Of a stretch of DNA of 64,000 nucleotides, positions 59,049-64,000 are shown one piece after another. The notes under the pieces are model-generated. The model had not been told where the DNA came from. It saw only the letters and a program-made list of their open reading frames with translations, and did not search any database. Made by a program: the position numbers and the translations under genes. Position 1 is the first letter of the stretch. Every line of letters begins with the position of its first letter. Source of the stretch: a virus; the IMG/VR virus record IMGVR_UViG_3300009154_000042, positions 18,136 through 82,135 of that record. One strand, written 5' to 3'.

Positions 59049-59225
59049 TTAAGCAGTTTCATCGTCAGCCTTTCTTAGTGTCCAAGAGCCATCTTCATTG
59101 TCGAGCCATTCAAGAGTATCTCCCTCTTGCCAGCCTACACTTTCGAGTAAGCCGTTAGGAAAGGGAAGAACAATATCTTCTCCATCTTCTATTACTGTTA
59201 CTGTCCATGTTGTAGTATTTGTCAT
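59049..59225 (-). CDS. AbrB/MazE-like small DNA-binding protein
   Basis: 58 residues. TWTVTVIEDGEDIVLPFPNG, LLESVGWQEGDTLEW and NEDGSWTLRKAD follow the swapped-hairpin (SpoVT/AbrB, MazE-type) pattern: a strand, P-x-x-L-L-x-x-x-G-W-x-x-G-D, a second strand. The domain binds DNA as a dimer in transition-state regulators and antitoxins. No toxin gene is next to it. The ATG lies in an inverted repeat at the promoter, so the protein may repress itself. Relatives are common in cyanophages as small unknown proteins. Confidence 0.7.
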   Translation of the reverse strand: MTNTTTWTVTVIEDGEDIVLPFPNGLLESVGWQEGDTLEWLDNEDGSWTLRKADDETA

Positions 59226-59260
59226 GTTGCAAGTATAGCAACATTATTGTAGAGTGTCAA
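59224..59260 (-). promoter_or_regulatory. Palindromic sigma-70 promoter with possible autoregulatory operator
   Basis: TTGACA at 59,255-59,260, 17 bp, TATACT at 59,232-59,237. The -10 box sits in the exact middle of the inverted repeat ATGTTGC / GCAACAT (59,224-59,244). The -10 box ends 6 nt before the ATG, so the mRNA is probably leaderless. Confidence 0.7.
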
Positions 59261-59466
59261 GTGAACCTGGCCACGGTGATTATACCATAGCGATACATTT
59301 CGGTTATACATCCGATTCTTTGTGTGACCAAATTTACCAATGAGATCATTTTAGGGCTATTGCCACATATAATTGTAAGTGGAAAACTTCCCTGGTTTAA
59401 TAGGATGAAGTTTTCCACTATCATATCTACATCTTGGTGTTTAACGCCATGAAGGTCAAGCTTCAT
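59257..59466 (-). CDS. Smr-domain-like protein
   Basis: 69 residues. MKLDLHGVKHQDVDMIVENF carries the L-D-L-H-G motif of Smr (small MutS-related) domains, and FPLTIICGNSPKMISLVN the second conserved T-G-x-S-type segment, with Cys for Gly at one position. Smr domains nick or bind nucleic acids. The length is about one Smr domain. The stop lies in the -35 region of the AbrB-like gene. Confidence 0.65.
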   Translation of the reverse strand: MKLDLHGVKHQDVDMIVENFILLNQGSFPLTIICGNSPKMISLVNLVTQRIGCITEMYRYGIITVARFT

Positions 59467-59468
59467 TT

Positions 59469-59780
59469 TTATAGCTTGTTGAAATCATTTTTAATGTCAT
59501 TAATAGCCTTGCCAGCTTCTATTAATTGTTCTATTTCCGTCTGACGATATGTCAGCATTAATTTAACAGTGCGCATTACCCAAAACCACCATGCACTGGT
59601 TAGTAAGATTCCCAAACTCGCAACAATCCATTCGGAATTATAATATGAAATATCATTCCATTTATAGATAATAATTAAAATTATTAATGAGACAATTCCA
59701 CTTGATCTGATCCAAAACTGATACTCGCTATTCAGTTTTTTAAGAGTGAGGAGTATGTATTCAGGTGACATTTTTTTCAT
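59469..59780 (-). CDS. Two-helix membrane protein
   Basis: 103 residues. Two membrane segments are visible: GIVSLIILIIIY and WIVASLGILLTSAWWFWVM, each about 19 residues, separated by about 15 residues. Both ends are charged and helical. The architecture fits holin-like, superinfection-exclusion or other small phage membrane proteins, but no lysis gene is adjacent. GGAGG lies 8-9 nt before the ATG. Confidence 0.6.
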   Translation of the reverse strand: MKKMSPEYILLTLKKLNSEYQFWIRSSGIVSLIILIIIYKWNDISYYNSEWIVASLGILLTSAWWFWVMRTVKLMLTYRQTEIEQLIEAGKAINDIKNDFNKL

Positions 59781-59849
59781 ATCGCACCTCCTACTAGTTT
59801 CTCAATAGTAATTATCTTGAGTTTATATATTATTAACTTGATATAGATT

Positions 59850-60446
59850 TTAAGACCTTTTATTGACAACCTGGTCAATCAATCCATAATCAAGCGCCTC
59901 TTGGGAATTCATAAAGGTGTCACGATCCATATCTCGCTCAAATTCTTCGTATGTTTTTCCCTTTGAATTATGATTAACATAAATTTGAGTAAGCTCTTGC
60001 TTCATTTTAGTGATTTCTTTGTATTGTATCTCAATGTCACTCTGCATGCCACTTGCACCTCCTGATGGTTGGTGAATCATGTGCCGTGCATATGGCAACA
60101 TAAATCTTTTGCCAGGAGCTCCGGCTTGTGCAAGTAGAGATCCCATTGAACATGCTTGGCCCATGACATATGTTGCAACATCTGGTCCAATAAATTGCAT
60201 AGTATCATAAATGCTCATTCCCGCAGTGACAACGCCACCCGGCGAGTTAATATAAAAGTTAATATCTCTGCTACTGTCCTCGCTCTCTAGGTGAAGTAAC
60301 TGTGCAACAATTAGGTTTGCGCTATAATCATCTACGGGCCCATTAAGGAATATAATTCTGTTATTGAGAAGCCTGCTATAAATGTCAAATGCACGTTCGC
60401 CCGTGCTGGTCTTTTCAATAACCATTGGTACTAGACTGTTATTCAT
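59850..60446 (-). CDS. clpP: ClpP serine protease
   Basis: 198 residues from the ATG at 60,446 (AAGGA 6 nt upstream; an in-frame ATG is also at 60,452). [20 protein letters not shown], the catalytic Ser in [11 protein letters not shown], His in [10 protein letters not shown], and Asp in [18 protein letters not shown] are all in place. It matches ClpP (about 195 residues). ClpP forms two heptameric rings and degrades proteins unfolded by ClpA or ClpX; a phage ClpA is encoded at 39,287. No propeptide motif is obvious. Confidence 0.95.
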   Translation of the reverse strand: MNNSLVPMVIEKTSTGERAFDIYSRLLNNRIIFLNGPVDDYSANLIVAQLLHLESEDSSRDINFYINSPGGVVTAGMSIYDTMQFIGPDVATYVMGQACSMGSLLAQAGAPGKRFMLPYARHMIHQPSGGASGMQSDIEIQYKEITKMKQELTQIYVNHNSKGKTYEEFERDMDRDTFMNSQEALDYGLIDQVVNKRS

Positions 60447-60455
60447 ATTCATTCC

Positions 60456-60830
60456 TTATACTAGATTTGCTAACATTTTATACTGTTCCCATGCTTTTTT
60501 GACAGCAGGATTCTCATCTTTTACTTCATTGGTAAGAATTAAATCATACCAAATCTCTCTTGACCTGCTTGCATATGCACCAAACTTTCGAGGCTGATGT
60601 ATTTGGCCATTGTCATACATTCGCTTAGTTAACTCATGAAATTCCTGTTCACGATCCTCGTATCCTGACCATTCTCGCATGGTAGTATATCCGAGCCAGA
60701 TTCCTGACCATTGCTTGTCATCATGTGGGTTAAAATCAGTTCGTGTAACGATTACCATTACATCTTCTTCATCAACTTTACCATCAATGATATCGAGAAT
60801 GCAACGGCTATATGATGTCCCAATTTTCAT
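60456..60830 (-). CDS. Conserved phage protein of unknown function
   Basis: 124 residues. IGTSYSRCILDIIDGKVDEE, VIVTRTDFNPHDDKQWSGIW and QIHQPRKFG are notable. They resemble a family in T4-like phages without known activity. The start overlaps the 414-residue gene by 4 bp, and ClpP follows 10 nt further on, so the three are probably one transcription unit. Confidence 0.6.
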   Translation of the reverse strand: MKIGTSYSRCILDIIDGKVDEEDVMVIVTRTDFNPHDDKQWSGIWLGYTTMREWSGYEDREQEFHELTKRMYDNGQIHQPRKFGAYASRSREIWYDLILTNEVKDENPAVKKAWEQYKMLANLV

Positions 60831-62071
60831 TTGTATGCCTTTAAAATCATAACTTCGGAGTTGATGCGTCCGTTCATTGTTGTGCCGATTGTTTTAATAC
60901 CGTCAAACCAGGTCTGTGTTCGCTTTTGTGTACCAATCGCTTTCAATTCTTTAATTTGAATTTCTGGCTTACGCAATGTCTTTTGAATGCTCGTCCTCTC
61001 ATCAAATCCGATAATGGTTGACCCTTTGACCGCCAGTACCTGTGCTCCTTTATCTGCATAGTACACACCGATTTTTCGAGTTTTTGTGTTAAGTACTACT
61101 ACAGTAGACGCGCCAATAATCTGAGAAGGAGGAACACTAGCAATACCGTACCGATCATCAGTTGCTTTAAACTTGATATTCTTAGTTTGATCTTCTGGAC
61201 TTTTTACCTTGATCTTACGAGGCAAACGTGTGATTTTAGCCTCGCCTGCAATTTGATCACATGCGTTAGTAATTTGTGTCAGAAAGTCGTGAAACTTCTT
61301 GATATTCTTTTTGCCATAAACCGTATAACCTTCCATCAAATCTTTGGGACAATCTGGACTTACAAGTTGAGTATATTCTTCTAGGTCCTTGATGTAAAGA
61401 CTTTTAATCAACCGTGCATGGCCTGCTTTGGTTTGTTTACCACGTAATGTTGCCGCAATCTTGTAAGATGCAGGATCAAATGTCTCGGGATCAATAATGT
61501 ATGAATCAATTGCTTCTTCGATAAACTCGGACATTTCATGCGCGACTTCTCTCATACGTTCTTGAATTGAAGGAATATAAATATTCTTCTTTTTCTTTTC
61601 AGTACTGGATTCTTTGATTACCATGCTATTGCCTCGTTCGATTGAATGAGCAATGTGCAATTTAATAAATTCTGAATGAGGCTTTACAATGCCAGAAGTG
61701 CCAGGCAAAGATTCCCAATATGCAGCATATGCAGCATTGTAGTCAGGCATTCCGTCTCGAAGAAGCTTGCAAGTAATTCCTACAGACATGCTAATACCAT
61801 ACGCCTTAGCATATTTGATATCGTTCGTAGTATATTCTTGAGTCCTCATCCATTCCCATACATCCGGTTCAAGATCGGCAGGTTGATAGTTTTCATAATA
61901 AAAATCACGCGCCTTCTGTTGATTTTTCATGTAATCACTAGGAGGCCATGTTTCCCAACCATCAAAGCTAGGTCCAATCTTTTTACCATTGCGGCGAGCA
62001 ACTGGTAATTTTGCAGTTTTCTTTTTGCGTACAGTAAGGCCTTTTGGTGCTGCTTTGGCTCTGAGTGCCAT
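60827..62071 (-). CDS. Hypothetical protein, 414 residues
   Basis: The N-terminal 40 residues are very basic (KAAPKGLTVRKKKTAKLPVA). Helical segments follow: RMREVAHEMSEFIEEAIDSY and KNIKKFHDFLTQITNACDQ. The C-terminal 130 residues have alternating strands (ASTVVVLNTKTRKIGVYYAD). I recognise no family or enzyme motif. The basic start suggests nucleic-acid contact. A consensus sigma-70 promoter lies 29 bp before the ATG, so early expression is likely. Confidence 0.6.
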   Translation of the reverse strand: MALRAKAAPKGLTVRKKKTAKLPVARRNGKKIGPSFDGWETWPPSDYMKNQQKARDFYYENYQPADLEPDVWEWMRTQEYTTNDIKYAKAYGISMSVGITCKLLRDGMPDYNAAYAAYWESLPGTSGIVKPHSEFIKLHIAHSIERGNSMVIKESSTEKKKKNIYIPSIQERMREVAHEMSEFIEEAIDSYIIDPETFDPASYKIAATLRGKQTKAGHARLIKSLYIKDLEEYTQLVSPDCPKDLMEGYTVYGKKNIKKFHDFLTQITNACDQIAGEAKITRLPRKIKVKSPEDQTKNIKFKATDDRYGIASVPPSQIIGASTVVVLNTKTRKIGVYYADKGAQVLAVKGSTIIGFDERTSIQKTLRKPEIQIKELKAIGTQKRTQTWFDGIKTIGTTMNGRINSEVMILKAYK

Positions 62072-62100
62072 GATTTGTCCTTTAAATTAAATGATTTTCT

Positions 62101-62129
62101 ATTATATTACAATCAATCTGTGATGTCAA
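62101..62129 (-). promoter_or_regulatory. Sigma-70 promoter for the 62,071 gene and clpP
   Basis: TTGACA, 17 bp, TATAAT, both perfect; the -10 box ends 29 bp before the ATG at 62,071 and the -35 box overlaps the 3' end of the upstream gene. Confidence 0.85.
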
Positions 62130-62601
62130 TAGTTGGAATTGTCCAACCTAGTTGCTTAAAGTCTTCTTTGATTTCGCCTGTTACTGTACCTTCGTCGCCT
62201 GTAAAGTACCAATCGATATAGTCACCTTCTTGGCGCATGTGCGCAATAATGCCACCTGCATATCTCCAACTACATGACCATTTTCTTTCTTTAAGAATAG
62301 ACCATAGATCTAATTTTATAAAATCATTGTTGCACAATGCGGCATACAAATCTTTTGCATAACTATCAGAATTGCGAACTTTTTCTAAAATCCACAGAGT
62401 AGAACGGAGATCATATTCTAAACTGTATTCTCTCCATTCCGATGTGCTTTCTTTAATAATTTGCCTAGTATGAATGTCTTTATACATTTGAATAATAGAA
62501 TCGTCTACTGGTAAATCCCGTTCTTGTTGATTTTTAATGTAACAATCTAATTGAAATGTATCTCTGTCCGGACTAGTACTGATATCCAGGTTCTTCGTCA
62601 T
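62113..62601 (-). CDS. Hypothetical protein
   Basis: 162 residues from the ATG at 62,601. The open frame runs to 62,790, but this lies deep in the upstream gene, so the internal start (AGAAGA upstream) is preferred. LPVDDSIIQMYKDIHTRQII and WRYAGGIIAHMRQEGDYIDW are recognisable and resemble T4-like phage proteins of unknown role. Overlap with the previous gene is 29 bp. Confidence 0.55.
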   Translation of the reverse strand: MTKNLDISTSPDRDTFQLDCYIKNQQERDLPVDDSIIQMYKDIHTRQIIKESTSEWREYSLEYDLRSTLWILEKVRNSDSYAKDLYAALCNNDFIKLDLWSILKERKWSCSWRYAGGIIAHMRQEGDYIDWYFTGDEGTVTGEIKEDFKQLGWTIPTIDITD

Positions 62602-63253
62602 AATCTTCTGGACCTTCGTAAATTTCAGTTTCATTATCTTTGAGAACTTTGATAAACGTGAATATAACATCTTCGCCCTCGACATAAAACCCACCGTCGT
62701 CTTCAAGCTCGTCTCCGTTATAAGAAATTCCGGAAAATAGATACCATCCTTCGATCTCACTATACATAATAGAAAGTTTTGATGGATCAAACGGCACTTT
62801 AAGGTCTATCTCCTTTTCAAAGAATGTGCCCTTCATGTCACTTTGACCGTAAAATACCGTTGTTTCTGGAGAAAGGTCCTCAACCATGCACTCATTGACA
62901 CAGTCAACATTGCATCCAGCTTCTTCAAGGACATCTGGAGACATCGCGCTTGACCAAATAGTTTCACCTTCAGAATTTCTAACTTCTATAAATGATTTTT
63001 CATCCATTTCTGCACCGTGCTCGTGTGCAATGTCATTGCATTCAAGCCAATTGTGTGGAGCATACGGTTGAAACTCAGTAGGAACGCTTACTGCGTGAAT
63101 ATCATATGAATACTCAAAAATATCAATTGAGTTGTTCTTGAAGTATTCATATGTCCCAGGTGAAATAGTTCCTATAACTACCTCGCCTCCGTTTCCATGT
63201 ATAGTAATAGTATGAATTTTAGAAGATTCTATTTGTGCTTCATGAGTTGTCAT
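62573..63253 (-). CDS. Acidic hypothetical protein
   Basis: 226 residues, strongly acidic, with a Glu/Asp/Tyr-rich C-terminus (GPEDYDEEPGYQY). Recognisable pieces are ISPGTYEYFKNNSIDIFEYS and APHNWLECNDIAHEHGAEMD. Four cysteines are scattered in the centre. No domain is recognised. An acidic protein of this kind could be a DNA-mimic or a regulator, but that is speculation. Confidence 0.55.
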   Translation of the reverse strand: MTTHEAQIESSKIHTITIHGNGGEVVIGTISPGTYEYFKNNSIDIFEYSYDIHAVSVPTEFQPYAPHNWLECNDIAHEHGAEMDEKSFIEVRNSEGETIWSSAMSPDVLEEAGCNVDCVNECMVEDLSPETTVFYGQSDMKGTFFEKEIDLKVPFDPSKLSIMYSEIEGWYLFSGISYNGDELEDDGGFYVEGEDVIFTFIKVLKDNETEIYEGPEDYDEEPGYQY

Positions 63254-63257
63254 TTCT

Positions 63258-63617
63258 TTACCTTTCGTTACGGTGCAAAATTAATGTCTTTAATTCTTCA
63301 AATGGAACAATTTTCCAATCAGTGTTGGATGCAATCCCTCCCCTATCTGTTACCAGAAATACATGATCTGGAAATCTAGACTTTATTACGGAAATAACTT
63401 CATCGTCATTTTTACCCTGTGCTAAAAACAATGACTTATCAATATCAAACCAATAATCAATTCCATCAATTTTTTCTATGCTCACTGAATGAACAATGTT
63501 ATTAAGATAATCAATTAATTGAGTTTTTCTAGTACTATTGGCCGTGTGATACAAGTGTATGATATAAAATACTGTGAAAACTATAATCGCGCAAGTTATA
63601 AATGCCATCAAGTCCAT
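63258..63617 (-). CDS. Single-pass membrane protein
   Basis: 119 residues. A hydrophobic N-terminal helix (MAFITCAIIVFTVFYIIHLY) is followed by a soluble domain with SIEKIDGIDYWFDIDKSLFL and NDDEVISVIKSRFPDHVFLV. Probably anchored in the inner membrane with the C-terminal domain inside the cell. Function unknown. It overlaps the edge gene by 10 bp. Confidence 0.55.
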   Translation of the reverse strand: MDLMAFITCAIIVFTVFYIIHLYHTANSTRKTQLIDYLNNIVHSVSIEKIDGIDYWFDIDKSLFLAQGKNDDEVISVIKSRFPDHVFLVTDRGGIASNTDWKIVPFEELKTLILHRNER

Positions 63618-64000
63618 AATCCGTTCCTAACTTTAATAAGTCGGATAAGCATTTCTTCATCTTCTGCTTCATATTTTGCTTCGAGGTCGTGTAGTGTATT
63701 TAAAAGCCTGCGAGATTCTTCCTTATTCTCCAGCGGATCGGTTTCAAGAACATCTATACCGCGCTTGCGCTTTTCATCACAGTATGCACTCCATCCACTT
63801 ACGTCAAATGGATCAGGACGATTAGGATATACCTCAGTCCACCAAAGGTAAAGCGCCTTGATCTCTTTTGCTTGAATTGCCTGTCGAGTAGGTGTGCCGT
63901 AGATGGGATCGTCCTTGCTGATCCATTCATCGCTGTGCGTTAGGCTTGCAGCCCAATCAAGGTGTGCAAGTCCTGCGTCACGACTGCGCCAGGTACGCCA
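63608..64000 (-). CDS. Hypothetical protein, 5'-truncated at window edge
   Basis: The minus-strand frame is open from the right edge to a TGA at 63,608, giving 130 visible residues with no start inside the window. Recognisable segments are DAGLAHLDWAASLTHSDEW near the edge and DEEMLIRLIKVRNGLWT at the end, with Trp-rich stretches (YLWWTEVYPNRPDPFD). I recall similar proteins in T4-like phages without function. It overlaps the membrane-protein gene by 10 bp. Confidence 0.6.
   Translation of the reverse strand, partial: WRTWRSRDAGLAHLDWAASLTHSDEWISKDDPIYGTPTRQAIQAKEIKALYLWWTEVYPNRPDPFDVSGWSAYCDEKRKRGIDVLETDPLENKEESRRLLNTLHDLEAKYEAEDEEMLIRLIKVRNGLWT

Noticed and set aside
62602-62790. Upstream extension of the 162-residue gene
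   Set aside because: The extension lies inside the coding sequence of the upstream gene and lacks a ribosome site, so the internal ATG is preferred.

Overview
The window looks like part of the genome of a large T4-like (myovirus) phage, probably aquatic. The evidence is a family-B DNA polymerase, a gp45-type sliding clamp, a gp44-type clamp loader, a DsbA-like protein, PhoH, tandem tail-fibre genes, and AT-rich, tightly packed genes with 1-12 bp overlaps. T4-type late promoter octamers (NATAAATA) lie upstream of many genes. The host is not identifiable; consensus sigma-70 promoters (TTGACW-16/17-TATAAT) point to an ordinary bacterium. No terminase, portal, major capsid, helicase, tRNA or integrase gene is seen, so the genome continues past both edges. 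Both edge genes are cut.

Layout. 1-15,282 (+): a very large virion protein (5' end outside), a small virion protein, four tandem tail-fibre paralogues with a shared N-terminal module and different C-termini, a tail assembly chaperone and a small virion-like protein. A 13-bp stem terminator at 15,289-15,319 separates this block from the opposing genes. 15,328-22,614 (-): small conserved phage genes, a MoxR ATPase with a VWA/metallopeptidase partner, a 5'-3' exonuclease and a MazG-like protein. 22,614-28,604 (-): a replisome block (polymerase, clamp) joined to two glycosyltransferases, one resembling TET-associated base glycosyltransferases. 28,687-38,110 (-): DsbA-like and Dps-like proteins, then a chain of overlapping accessory genes. 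Several begin with a short sequence resembling the T4 capsid-targeting peptide, and they include a deaminase/ParB-like/metallopeptidase fusion, a nucleotidase fusion and three nucleotidyltransferase-type enzymes.

38,147-46,101: ClpA, a DnaJ/CbpA-like protein, a SpeD-like decarboxylase, PhoH (+) and the gp44-like clamp loader. 46,098-49,763 (-): a DnaJ-type zinc-finger protein, a PD-(D/E)XK-like nuclease, MazG, a GroES-like co-chaperonin and a truncated DNA polymerase III alpha-like protein. 49,764-55,276 (-): a second virion block with a subtilisin-like protease. 55,314-57,417 (-): a SufD/SufB-like protein, a degenerate SufC-like ATPase and an Fe/Mn superoxide dismutase. 57,480-64,000: an isolated (+) gene with a tandem duplication, UV endonuclease UvsE, an AbrB-like mini-gene under a palindromic promoter, a Smr-domain protein, ClpP and unknown genes.

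Together the genes suggest a phage that carries its own proteostasis set (ClpA, ClpP, J-protein, GroES-like, subtilase), modifies its DNA, manages iron and oxidative stress, and may package enzymes in the capsid. The least expected patterns are the possible capsid-cargo chain, the late promoters placed so that the mRNA would begin at the AUG, the SufC homologue with lost ABC motifs, and the operator-like promoter of the AbrB-like gene. Protein assignments come from reading motifs, not from database searches.
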